NCBI GenBank assembly: GCA_002325245.1
Contig: DCRR01000024.1
Span: 25,668-66,631, forward strand
DNA: 40,964 nucleotides
Origin: Microbacteriaceae bacterium UBA1487
GTDB lineage: Bacteria > Actinomycetota > Actinomycetes > Actinomycetales > Microbacteriaceae
Direction of reading: 5' to 3'
Part shown: positions 9,739 through 19,213 of the stretch, one piece after another
Layout: each line of letters opens with the position of its first letter
How positions within the stretch are numbered: the first letter of the stretch is position 1
Position numbers and translations under genes: made by a program
Notes under the pieces: model-generated
What the model was told of the DNA's origin: nothing
Databases searched by the model: none
Seen by the model: the letters and a program-made list of their open reading frames with translations, nothing else

Positions 9739-9777
9739 AAAAAACCCCGGCATCTGGCGAGAGATAGCCGGGGTTTT
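9739..9777. terminator. Bidirectional rho-independent terminator
   Basis: Inverted repeat AAAACCCCGGC (9741-9751) and GCCGGGGTTTT (9767-9777) with a 15-base loop. Read on the minus strand it ends in six T after the tRNA-Lys gene; read on the plus strand it ends in four T after the hydrolase gene at 8947-9708. It serves both converging units. Confidence 0.88.
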
Positions 9778-9780
9778 CCG

Positions 9781-9853
<73 letters not shown>

Positions 9854-9881
9854 GCGATCCGGAAAGACCGGACCGAGGGAC

Positions 9882-9888
9882 TACGATA
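9882..9888. promoter_or_regulatory. Overlapping divergent -10 elements for tRNA-Lys and bcp
   Basis: The near-palindrome CTACGATAG (9881-9889) reads TACGAT toward bcp and TATCGT toward the tRNA. Transcription starts would fall near 9894 (plus) and 9876 (minus). The two polymerases could not bind at the same time. No -35 consensus is evident on either side. Confidence 0.4.
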
Positions 9889-9942
9889 GCACCTCCAGGA
9901 CGGCCTCGCGAACGCGCCGTCTCCCCGCACCGAAAGGCCCCC

Positions 9943-10422
9943 GTGACCGCTCCGCTCCGCCTCGAACCCGGCACCCTCGCCCCCGACTTCACGCTGACCG
10001 ATCACGAGGGCGCGAGCGTCACCCTGAGCGAGCTGCGCGGGCAGAAGACGATCCTGTACTTCTACGGCGAGGCGATGACCCCGGGCTGCACCACGCAGGC
10101 CTGCGACTTCCGCGACAGCCTCGGCGACCTCGCCGGCGCCGGCTACCGGGTGATCGGGATCTCCCGGGATGCGGTCGCCAAGCTGGAGCGCTTCGCCCGT
10201 GAGGAGCATCTGACCTTCCCGCTGCTGAGCGACCCCGACCGCGCCGTGCACGACCTGTACGGCACCTTCGGCGAGAAGCAGCTCTACGGCAAGACGGTGA
10301 CCGGGGCGATCCGCTCGACCTTCGTGCTCAGCGAGGCCGGTGTCATCGAGCTGGCGCTCTACAACGTCAAGGCCACGGGGCACGTGAACATGCTCCGCAA
10401 GAAGCTCGGCCTGGCCGCGTAG
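9943..10422 (+). CDS. bcp: Bcp-type thiol peroxidase (peroxiredoxin)
   Basis: A 159-residue peroxiredoxin of the Bcp/PrxQ group, which reduces hydrogen peroxide and organic hydroperoxides using thioredoxin. The segment MTPGCTTQACDFRD carries the peroxidatic Cys49 and, five residues later, the resolving Cys54, the classical Bcp arrangement; the conserved Thr46 and Pro47 are present. The N-terminus LEPGTLAPDFTL and the RSTFVLSEAG strand fit the thioredoxin fold. The GTG at 9943 was chosen because GAAAGG (9932-9937) lies before it and the family begins here; the open frame runs farther upstream into the tRNA and cannot be used there. It is convergent with the next gene, eight bases apart. Confidence 0.94.
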   Translation: MTAPLRLEPGTLAPDFTLTDHEGASVTLSELRGQKTILYFYGEAMTPGCTTQACDFRDSLGDLAGAGYRVIGISRDAVAKLERFAREEHLTFPLLSDPDRAVHDLYGTFGEKQLYGKTVTGAIRSTFVLSEAGVIELALYNVKATGHVNMLRKKLGLAA

Positions 10423-10430
10423 CGCGACGC

Positions 10431-10823
10431 TCAGCCCCGAGGCGCGAGCCAGCGTCCCGTCACGGGCGACATCAGCAGCAGGAACCCGAGCACGGAGGCG
10501 ATCACGAGGGGCCAGCCCCAGGCCGGCTGGGCGAAGGCGCCCTGCAGGGCGCCGACCCCGACCGCGAACTGGAGCACCTGCCAGACCAGAGCCGCCGATC
10601 GACTCCAGCCGGCGCCGCGCCACATGCCGACGACGATCGCGCCGACCCAGATCGCGGCGATCGCCACCACGACCGTGAGGGCGATCGCGGACGACAAGGA
10701 ATCCGGCCGATCCACGAGCAGCTCGAAGACCAGGAACACGGTGTAGCCCGCGACGAGCGCGAACTCCGCGAGCAGGATAGACAGAAGGGTCCAGACGGCG
10801 GCCGGACGGGGTCGAGAACTCAC
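10431..10823 (-). CDS. Four-helix membrane protein, unknown function
   Basis: A 130-residue protein with four predicted helices at about residues 9-33 (LLSILLAEFALVAGYTVFLV), 45-66 (AIALTVVVAIAAIWVGAIVVG), 78-98 (ALVWQVLQFAVGVGAL) and 104-122 (WGWPLVIASVLGFLLLMSPV). No soluble domain. Its C-terminus, SPVTGRWLAPRG, is similar to the end of small membrane proteins found beside whiB1 in Microbacteriaceae, but no function is known to me. Start taken as the GTG at 10823. A TAGTTT hexamer at 10840-10845 on the minus strand could be its -10, giving a very short leader. Confidence 0.75.
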   Translation of the reverse strand: MSSRPRPAAVWTLLSILLAEFALVAGYTVFLVFELLVDRPDSLSSAIALTVVVAIAAIWVGAIVVGMWRGAGWSRSAALVWQVLQFAVGVGALQGAFAQPAWGWPLVIASVLGFLLLMSPVTGRWLAPRG

Positions 10824-10856
10824 AGGGTCATCCCATTCAAAACTATTGATTCCACG

Positions 10857-10870
10857 TTACATCTGTGTAA
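10857..10870. promoter_or_regulatory. Perfect inverted repeat between the membrane protein gene and whiB1
   Basis: TTACA-TCTG-TGTAA, five-base arms with a four-base spacer, in the 205-base divergent gap. It sits 25 bases outside the minus-strand gene and about 160 bases before whiB1. The symmetry suggests a dimeric regulator; none is identified. Just beyond it is TTGTCCACG (10874-10882), one base from the actinobacterial DnaA box. Confidence 0.4.
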
Positions 10871-11028
10871 ACCTTGTCCACGGTTGATGTGACGCCGACA
10901 TCGAGGTTGGCGAGTCCCGAAATCCCACACCCCATTGCCTTTTCGGTCACTCTCGACCGCGCGCGCGCGGTTCTCCTCGGAGATCCGCGGTGCGACCGCG
11001 TCCAGCACCATCTCGAAGGAGCACCACT

Positions 11029-11277
11029 ATGGATTGGCGTGACAAAGCCGCCTGTCTGACCGTTGACCCGGAATTGTTCTTCCCGGTCGGCAACACCGGA
11101 CCCGCCGTCGACCAGATCGACAAGGCGAAGGCGGTCTGCGGTCGATGCACGGTGACCGAGATGTGCCTGCAGTACGCCCTCGAGACCAACCAGGACTCGG
11201 GCGTCTGGGGCGGCCTCAGCGAGGATGAGCGCCGTGCCCTGAAGCGCCGCGCCGCACGCGCCCGCCGCGCCTCCTGA
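11029..11277 (+). CDS. whiB1: WhiB1-type iron-sulfur transcription regulator
   Basis: An 82-residue Wbl protein. The four cluster ligands Cys9, Cys37, Cys40 and Cys46 sit exactly where they do in mycobacterial WhiB1, as do DPELFFPVGN, the turn GVWGGLSEDERRALKRR and the basic tail. In mycobacteria WhiB1 binds a nitric-oxide-sensitive 4Fe-4S cluster, contacts the primary sigma factor and is essential. GAAGGAG at 11015-11021 fixes the ATG at 11029. It is convergent with the pdtaS-type kinase, the same pairing as whiB1/pdtaS in Mycobacterium tuberculosis, which supports orthology. The 5' leader region is long (205 bases to the next gene) and may be regulated. Confidence 0.96.
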   Translation: MDWRDKAACLTVDPELFFPVGNTGPAVDQIDKAKAVCGRCTVTEMCLQYALETNQDSGVWGGLSEDERRALKRRAARARRAS

Positions 11278-11298
11278 CGTGCTCCCCCGCCGCACCGG

Positions 11299-12795
11299 CT
11301 AGCGCTCCGCGCGCAGCCACTGCAGGGGGACCTTGATCGTCACCTCTGTCCCCTCCCCCTCCAGCGTGTGCCAGTCGATGGTGCCGCCCAACTCCCCCTG
11401 AATCAGCGTGCGCACGATCTGCGTGCCGAGCCCCGCGCCGACCTTGCCCTCGGCCAGGCCGACGCCGTCGTCCCGCACGCGAACGCTGAGCTCGCCGTCC
11501 TGGCGGCGAGCCGAGATCTCGACCTCGCCGTCGCGCCCGGCCAGACCGTGCTCGACCGCGTTCGTCACCAGTTCGGTGAGCGCGAGCGACAGCGGCGTCG
11601 CGTACTCGCTCGGCAGGATGCCGAAGGAGCCGGTCTTCTTCGGCCGCACCGTCGTGTTGTGGGTCGAGGCGACCTCGGCGACGAGCTGCAGCACCCGATC
11701 GAACACATCGTCGAAGTCGACGTTCTGGTCCAGTCCGCCGGAGAGCGTGTCGTGCACCACCGCGATCGCCGCGACGCGCCGCATCGCCTGGGTGAGCGCC
11801 TCCCGCGAGGCGTCGCTGTGCGCGCGCCGCGCCTGGATGCGCAGCAGACTCGCGACGGTCTGCAGGTTGTTCTTCACGCGGTGGTGGATCTCGCGAATCG
11901 TCGCGTCCTTGGTGATCAGCTCCTGCTCCTGGTGCCGCACCTCGGTCACATCGCGCACGAGCACGATCGCGCCGGTGCGGGTGCCGCGGTCGCGGATCGG
12001 GATGGTGCGCAGGGTGACGGTCACGCCGTGCGCCTCGATGTCGGCCCGCCACGGAGCACGGCCGGTCACCACGAGCGGGAGGGACTCATCCACCTCGAGT
12101 CGGCCGGCGAGGATCTGCGTCGTGACGTCGGCGAGCGACTCGCCCTCGAGCTCGCCCGAGAACCCGGCCCGGTTGAACGCCGAGAGCGCGTTGGGGCTGG
12201 CGAAGGTGACGATGCCGCCCGGGTCGAGGCGGATCAGGCCGTCGGCGGCGCGCGGGGCGCCGCGACGCGGGCCGGACGGGGCGGCCAGGTCGGGGAAATC
12301 GCCGGAGGCGATCATGCCGAACAGGTCGTTCGCGCACTGGTTGAAGGTGAGCTCCTGTCGGCCCGGCGTGCGGGCCTCGCTGAGGTTGCTGTGCCGGGTG
12401 AGCACCGCGATCGGATGCTCGGTCGTCTGGGCGCCCGACGGCGACAGCCGCCGCAGCACGGGCACCGCGCGCACGCGCGTCGGCGTCTCCTCGTACCAGT
12501 CGGGATTCGCGGTGTCGACGATCTTGCCGGTTGTGAAGGCCTCGGTCACCTGGGCCCGCCACTCGGGCTTGATCTGCTGCCCGACGATGTCGCGATAGAA
12601 GATCGTGGCCGCGGAGCTGGGACGCGAGTGGGCGACAGCGAGGAAGCCGTCGTCCTCGGTGGGCACCCACACGACGACGTCGGCGAAGGCCAGGTCGGCG
12701 ATCAGCTGACCATCACCGACGAGAAGCTGCAGCCACTCAGCATCCGCCTCGGACGATCGTCCCTGGGCCTGAACGAGGTCGGTGAGCGTCGACAT
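11299..12795 (-). CDS. pdtaS: PdtaS-type cytoplasmic sensor histidine kinase
   Basis: A 498-residue soluble histidine kinase without membrane helices. Domains: a GAF-like sensor at about residues 15-155, a PAS domain at 185-285 (GLIRLDPGGIVTFASPNAL), a HisKA_2 dimerisation region with REIHHRVKNNLQT near 301-313 supplying the phosphorylated histidine, and a HATPase with ELVTNAVEHG (N box) and RDDGVGLAEG (G1 box). In M. tuberculosis PdtaS signals to the antiterminator PdtaR and senses metals and nitric oxide; PdtaR is not in this window. The gene lies four bases after the CpaE-like gene and is probably co-transcribed with it and the SAF gene, while converging with whiB1. Confidence 0.93.
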   Translation of the reverse strand: MSTLTDLVQAQGRSSEADAEWLQLLVGDGQLIADLAFADVVVWVPTEDDGFLAVAHSRPSSAATIFYRDIVGQQIKPEWRAQVTEAFTTGKIVDTANPDWYEETPTRVRAVPVLRRLSPSGAQTTEHPIAVLTRHSNLSEARTPGRQELTFNQCANDLFGMIASGDFPDLAAPSGPRRGAPRAADGLIRLDPGGIVTFASPNALSAFNRAGFSGELEGESLADVTTQILAGRLEVDESLPLVVTGRAPWRADIEAHGVTVTLRTIPIRDRGTRTGAIVLVRDVTEVRHQEQELITKDATIREIHHRVKNNLQTVASLLRIQARRAHSDASREALTQAMRRVAAIAVVHDTLSGGLDQNVDFDDVFDRVLQLVAEVASTHNTTVRPKKTGSFGILPSEYATPLSLALTELVTNAVEHGLAGRDGEVEISARRQDGELSVRVRDDGVGLAEGKVGAGLGTQIVRTLIQGELGGTIDWHTLEGEGTEVTIKVPLQWLRAER

Positions 12796-12799
12796 GCTC

Positions 12800-14071
12800 T
12801 CAGGCTAGTCGCCTCTCCCGGGTGAAAAATCCGCGCCGACCGGGACGCGTCGCCGCGGATTCGAGGATGCGCTCATCGACCAGCGCCCCGAGGGCGGCGC
12901 GCGCCGCGGAGCGCGGGACCGCCTCGCCGAGCGGTCGGCCGGCGAGCAGGGCCGCATCGAAGCCGCGCGGATCCCACGGGATCAGCACCGGATCGTCGAT
13001 ACCGGCGAAGCGGGCGAGCGACTGGCGCACCTGAGCCTCCGGGTTGACGCCGATCGCGCTCGCGCGCACCTTGTTGACGACAACGATGACTCGCTCCGGC
13101 GGCACGTGCTCGAGCAGTTCCAGGCGGGCGCGCACCAGCCGCGTGAGTCCGATCGCGTCGGCCGCTCCGACGAGGATCACCCGGTCCGCGGCGCGCACCG
13201 CCGCGAGCGCCGCGGCGTTGCGGCGCGGGGCATGCAGGTCGCTGGAGATCTCCTCGTCGTGCTCGAGGCTCGCGGCGGTGTCGAGCACGAGGGTCGACAC
13301 CCAGGCGCGCGCGGCCGTGATCGTCGCCGTCACCCTCTCGGCGGTGAGCTCGGGCCAGCGGCTCGCGCTGCCGATCCCGGTGAGCACCGACATGCCCCCG
13401 CGCGACAGCGGAACCCACTCGGCGACCCGCTCGAACTCGTCGCGGGTGAGGGCATCGTGACCGGCGAGCCGACACGCGGCCGCGAACCCCGGCGCCTCGT
13501 CGAGGAGCCCGAGCGACGGCGCGATCGCCGCGGCGTGCGTGTCGGCGTCGGCGAGCCCAACGACTCCCCCGCGGCCGGCGAGCTCCGCTGCGAGCGCCAC
13601 CGCGATGCTGGTGCGACCCGGTGCCCCCGCCGGACCCCACACCGCGATCACCTCACCGCGCGCCGGAGTCGCCGCCACCGGTTCGTCGGCGGCCGCCGCG
13701 GGCGCGGGCCCGTCAGGCGCCGGCTCGACCTGCGCATCCCATTCGAACGGCTCCGCGAGCGTGTCGATGACGCCGAGCTCGGCCGCCAGCCGCTGCTCGT
13801 CTCGGGTGATCGCCACCACGACCAGCTTCGCCCCGTGCTCGTCGCACGCGGCGACGAGCGCCGCGTCGAGGTACTGCGGCTGCGCCGCCGCCACCACCGC
13901 GTCCGGGCGGAGCGCCGGGATCCGCGCGGCCAGCTCGCTCGCGCCCGAGCAGCGCGCGACCACGCGCACGCCGTGCCGGCGCGCGCTCGCATCGAGTCGC
14001 TGCTCGTCATCGAGAGGAAGACAGAGCGCCACCCCGCCGCCGCGGGGGGCCGGGTCGACCGGCTCGCTCAC
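12800..14071 (-). CDS. CpaE-like P-loop ATPase (MinD/ParA superfamily)
   Basis: A 423-residue protein. The N-terminal 110 residues resemble a degenerate receiver domain (ALCLPLDDEQRLDA, PDAVVAAAQPQYLDAALVA), as in CpaE/TadZ. An Ala/Pro-rich linker leads to a MinD-type ATPase from about residue 138: the P-loop region reads VWGPAGAPGRTSIAVALA, in which the usual Lys before Thr/Ser is Arg; VVGLADADTHAAA forms the second acidic strand, and VILVGAADAIGLTRL and VVVNKVRASAIG follow. CpaE/TadZ places Tad pilus machinery at cell poles, but no CpaF, CpaC or pilin gene is here. Start ATG overlaps the SAF stop by four bases. A role with the SAF protein is likely; its nature is unknown. Confidence 0.82.
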   Translation of the reverse strand: MSEPVDPAPRGGGVALCLPLDDEQRLDASARRHGVRVVARCSGASELAARIPALRPDAVVAAAQPQYLDAALVAACDEHGAKLVVVAITRDEQRLAAELGVIDTLAEPFEWDAQVEPAPDGPAPAAAADEPVAATPARGEVIAVWGPAGAPGRTSIAVALAAELAGRGGVVGLADADTHAAAIAPSLGLLDEAPGFAAACRLAGHDALTRDEFERVAEWVPLSRGGMSVLTGIGSASRWPELTAERVTATITAARAWVSTLVLDTAASLEHDEEISSDLHAPRRNAAALAAVRAADRVILVGAADAIGLTRLVRARLELLEHVPPERVIVVVNKVRASAIGVNPEAQVRQSLARFAGIDDPVLIPWDPRGFDAALLAGRPLGEAVPRSAARAALGALVDERILESAATRPGRRGFFTRERRLA

Positions 14072-14691
14072 GGTGCGGTCCAGGCCAGGCCAGCGGGCAC
14101 CAGCGCCAGATCCACCTCGTCGGCGATCGCCTGCAGGATGCGCGCGACGCGCGCCCGCGGCACGAGAACCTCCACCGTCGCCCCCTGCTCCGAGGCGACG
14201 AACCCGTCGCTCTCGCGCACTTCGACGAGCACCGCATCAGCCACCAGCACGGCGGGCGGAACCGCCGCACCGTCGGTCACGGCCGCGGCCATCCACACGT
14301 CGACCCGGCTCCCCGGCTCCAGAGAGCGGCTCACGGGCGCGGCCAGCGCCAGCACCAGCGCCGTCGACTCGATCGCGCTCGCGTCGCCGAGAGCCGAGAG
14401 GCTCACCAGCTCGCCCGCGCGGATGGATTCCGTCGCCACGAGTCCCTGCTCGGGAAGCTGGCCGACGGCGAGGTAGAGCCCCTCACCGCCGTCAAGGTCG
14501 ACGCGACGCTCCACCAGGTCGGCCGCGAGAATCCGGTCGCCTGGCTGCAGCGCCCCGCTCGCCACGTAGACGGTCGATCGCTGGTCGAACGCGGACACGA
14601 TCCCGACCACGCCGAGCACGGACACCGTCACGAGGGCGAGGCCGATGAACAGCCGCGGGTCGGCGGCACGGCGTCGCGGCTGGCTCGGCAT
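14068..14691 (-). CDS. SAF-domain (CpaB/RcpC-like) membrane protein
   Basis: A 207-residue protein with one N-terminal helix at about residues 14-34 (LFIGLALVTVSVLGVVGIVSA) and an exported SAF domain: VYVASGALQPGDRILAADL near 39-57 and a second segment VSRSLEPGSRVDVWM. This is the CpaB/RcpC pattern; in Tad systems such proteins sit by the outer secretin, which a Gram-positive lacks, so the actinobacterial version must do something else, perhaps bind wall polymers. GGAGAGGAG precedes the ATG. It heads the SAF - CpaE-like - pdtaS unit. The 123-base gap to the HTH gene holds the divergent promoters and a DnaA box. Confidence 0.8.
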   Translation of the reverse strand: MPSQPRRRAADPRLFIGLALVTVSVLGVVGIVSAFDQRSTVYVASGALQPGDRILAADLVERRVDLDGGEGLYLAVGQLPEQGLVATESIRAGELVSLSALGDASAIESTALVLALAAPVSRSLEPGSRVDVWMAAAVTDGAAVPPAVLVADAVLVEVRESDGFVASEQGATVEVLVPRARVARILQAIADEVDLALVPAGLAWTAP

Positions 14692-14766
14692 CGCGACTCC
14701 TCTCCTGTGAATCGAGGCGGATCGGACGGTGCCATGCTGACCGCTCGTCCCGGCGCCCGCCGCGAC

Positions 14767-14775
14767 TTATCCACA
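14767..14775. promoter_or_regulatory. Perfect DnaA-box sequence upstream of the HTH gene
   Basis: TTATCCACA, the canonical nine-base DnaA box, 27 bases upstream of the -10 element of the gene at 14815 and in the divergent region with the SAF gene. A second copy occurs at 15722-15730. Sequence match is exact; binding is inferred. Confidence 0.55.
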
Positions 14776-14802
14776 TCACCGTCCGGGCCCTGGGCCGCGC
14801 TG

Positions 14803-14808
14803 GATAAT
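14803..14808 (+). promoter_or_regulatory. -10 element of the HTH gene, leaderless
   Basis: GATAAT, six bases, then ATG. Predicts a leaderless mRNA beginning at 14815. GAGG at 14810-14813 is too close to the ATG to act as a ribosome binding site, which supports this reading. Confidence 0.5.
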
Positions 14809-14814
14809 CGAGGC

Positions 14815-15090
14815 ATGACGACGTCCGACACCCCTGACGTGGGTCGTTTTCTGACCCTCGCGGACACCGCCGAGATCCTCAACATCTCGCCCCGCCAGGC
14901 CTACTCGCTCGTGCGCTCGGGCGAGCTGCCGGCGATCCAGATCGGCGCACGCGGAGCCTGGCGAGTGGAACGCGCCATGCTCGACAGCTACATCGCGGCC
15001 AAGTACGAGGAGTCACGACACCTCGCGCGCTGGCGCCAGGCGAGCTTCGCCGACGTCGCCGAGCTGTTCGCCCCGGAGCGCGCTCAGTAG
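14815..15090 (+). CDS. Excisionase/MerR-type helix-turn-helix DNA-binding protein
   Basis: A 91-residue protein. Residues 13-60 form a winged helix of the excisionase (HTH_17) family: FLTLADTAEILNISPRQAY is the turn-helix unit, followed by SLVRSGELPAIQIGARGAWRV, the wing. A basic, Trp-containing tail follows. Such single-domain proteins bind specific DNA; here it is chromosomal and not next to an integrase, so it is probably a house regulator (BldC-like in size and fold) rather than a phage excisionase. I chose the ATG at 14815 instead of upstream in-frame codons because of the leaderless -10 and family length. It overlaps the convergent gene by seven bases. Confidence 0.85.
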   Translation: MTTSDTPDVGRFLTLADTAEILNISPRQAYSLVRSGELPAIQIGARGAWRVERAMLDSYIAAKYEESRHLARWRQASFADVAELFAPERAQ

Positions 15091-15683
15091 CGGATCACGA
15101 CGAGCCGGCCGAACGGCACGAGGCGCACCCCGCGCACCGCGGACGCCCGACGCGGCTCACCCGGCTCGTGCTCGGCGAGGTCGAGATGATCGCGCGCGAC
15201 GCGATCGAGGGTGCCGAAGTACGCCCCGTGCGCCGTGACGAGCTCCACGGGGACACGCCGACGGCAGAGGTCGCGGGCCACGAAGGCGAGCCCGAGCCGG
15301 GCCGAGAGCGATGCCGCGGGGGCCGAGACTGCCTCGGCCTCCAGACCGCGCACGAGCTGCGCGGAGCTCGGCCGCACGGCGGCGATCGACGCCAAGGGCA
15401 TCACCGCAGATGCCCGCGGCCCGGCGTCGGCGACGAGCTCGCCGGCGATCCAGTCCCGCCCCAGTGCGCTCGCGCGCAGCACGCAGACGGCGCCGGTCGT
15501 CAGCTCGAGAACGATCGGCTCGCGGTCGGCCTGCTCGGGTGCCGCCATGGCGAGCAGTCGCTCCCGCAGGGTCAGCCGCGCGAGGCGGAGCCGCTCCTCC
15601 TCCGCCACCAGGTCGGTCTCCTCGGCGTCGAGCTCGTGCTCCAGCTGAGACTCGAGGTCGTCGAAGAGCCGGTCCCAGCGCAT
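15084..15683 (-). CDS. Conserved actinobacterial protein of unknown function
   Basis: A 199-residue soluble protein. Residues 1-50 are strongly charged and likely helical or coiled coil (DDLESQLEHELDAEE, EEERLRLARLTLRERLL). The remainder looks beta-rich, with repeated short strands (GAVCVLRASALGRDWIAG, PVELVTAHGAYFGTLDRVARDHLDLAEHE, VRLVPFGRLVVIRY). The latter recalls Sm-like or PRC-barrel-like small domains, but the match is by feel only. I do not recognise a named family. The ATG at 15683 is preceded by a TAGCGT -10 at leaderless spacing, and a DnaA box lies farther upstream. The frame shows no signal peptide or membrane segment. Confidence 0.75.
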   Translation of the reverse strand: MRWDRLFDDLESQLEHELDAEETDLVAEEERLRLARLTLRERLLAMAAPEQADREPIVLELTTGAVCVLRASALGRDWIAGELVADAGPRASAVMPLASIAAVRPSSAQLVRGLEAEAVSAPAASLSARLGLAFVARDLCRRRVPVELVTAHGAYFGTLDRVARDHLDLAEHEPGEPRRASAVRGVRLVPFGRLVVIRY

Positions 15684-15689
15684 GGCGAG

Positions 15690-15695
15690 ACGCTA
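15690..15695 (-). promoter_or_regulatory. -10 element of the 15084-15683 gene, leaderless
   Basis: TAGCGT on the minus strand, six bases, then ATG at 15683. Identical hexamer and spacing to the promoter of the gene at 6950. Confidence 0.5.
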
Positions 15696-15721
15696 ACCGC
15701 GCACCCGCGAGACGACGCCGG

Positions 15722-15730
15722 TTATCCACA
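15722..15730. promoter_or_regulatory. Second perfect DnaA-box sequence, divergent promoter region
   Basis: TTATCCACA lies in the 148-base gap between the genes starting at 15683 (minus) and 15832 (plus), 27 bases upstream of the minus-strand -10. That distance is the same as between the first box and its -10, although the box orientation relative to the gene is reversed. Confidence 0.55.
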
Positions 15731-15779
15731 ATCGACAAAAACTCTAGACACGGCGACAGGTGCGTGATTGAGTGTGCCT

Positions 15780-15821
15780 ACCCCCGGATGGGGGTCAACT
15801 CCTGCTCCGATCCCCCGGGGA
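15780..15821 (+). promoter_or_regulatory. G/C-block leader with mutually exclusive hairpins
   Basis: ACCCCC-GGAT-GGGGGT (15780-15795) is a perfect six-pair hairpin. Downstream TCCCCCGGGGA (15811-15821) is itself a palindrome containing the only Shine-Dalgarno-like bases (GGGGAG) before the ATG at 15832. The GGGGG of the first hairpin could alternatively pair with the second CCCCC block, changing access to that site. Confidence 0.35.
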
Positions 15822-15831
15822 GTCACCGACG

Positions 15832-16277
15832 ATGAGCGAAGTCGCGACCGATCACCTGCCCGCCAGCGCTGCCGCCCGCGCCGCGCGCTTGCGATTCGAC
15901 CCCGAGGACTTCTTCGGCCGGCAGCCCACGCCGACCACGTCGCTTCCGGACCCCGCCCCGCTGCTGGAGAACCTGACGCGCTGCGTCGTCGAGATCATCG
16001 CGGGCGCCCGCGAGCTCGAGCAGATCGCCCGCTGGGTCACCGACGACGTCTACCGTCACCTGCTGAAGCGCGTCGTGCTCTCCACCCGCGCGCGACAGGC
16101 CCGCGGCGAGACCGTGGTGCGGCCCACCTTCGCCATCGGCACCACCCGCATCTGCGAGCCGCGCGACGGCGTCATCGAGGCCACCGTGATCGTGCGGGGG
16201 CGGGCGCGCACGCGCGCCGTGGCGATCCGACTCGAAGGCCTGGACCACCGCTGGCGCGCGAGCGCCATCCACGTGCT

Positions 16278-16281
<4 letters not shown>
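15832..16281 (+). CDS. Rv3235-family protein
   Basis: A 149-residue soluble protein of the actinobacterial Rv3235 family (DUF6459-like), found near secA. The N-terminal 40 residues are disordered and Pro-rich (FFGRQPTPTTSLPDPAP). The core starts at LLENLTRCVVEIIAGARELEQIARWVTDDVY, the family signature, and ends with short strands (IEATVIVRGRARTRAVAIRLEGLDHRWRASAIHVL split by turns). Function unknown; in mycobacteria it is near secA1 too, hinting at a link to export. The start could instead be a GTG at 15772, but 15832 fits the family. The stop TAG and the secA stop share the palindrome CTAG at 16278-16281. Confidence 0.8.
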
Positions 16282-19097
<2,816 letters not shown>

Positions 19098-19128
19098 GGA
19101 TGACTCCACTCCTCGTGCGGGGCACGAC

Positions 19129-19181
19129 GGCGCCCGCCGTTACCAGCGCGTAACTCTAGCAATGGTAGTGCGGCGGGCGCC
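19129..19181 (-). promoter_or_regulatory. secA leader stem-loop with embedded promoter
   Basis: Arms of 11 bases (19129-19139 and 19171-19181) are perfectly complementary, and an inner pair TACCA/TGGTA (19141-19145, 19163-19167) extends the stem. The loop holds TTGCTAGAGT on the minus strand (extended -10, TAGAGT at 19153-19158). The hairpin could end hpf transcripts, while the embedded promoter starts secA transcripts near 19146. No T tract follows the stem. Confidence 0.45.
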
Positions 19182-19213
19182 TGAGGCTCGGCTGTGTGCG
19201 GAGCGGCGGAAAA

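Noticed and set aside
14815..15090. Excisionase-type protein as a sign of an integrated element
   Set aside because: No integrase, attachment repeat or phage gene is nearby, and flanking genes are core actinobacterial genes.
14767..15730. Replication origin suggested by two DnaA boxes
   Set aside because: Only two boxes, no AT-rich unwinding region, and no dnaA, dnaN, parA or rpmH gene in the window.
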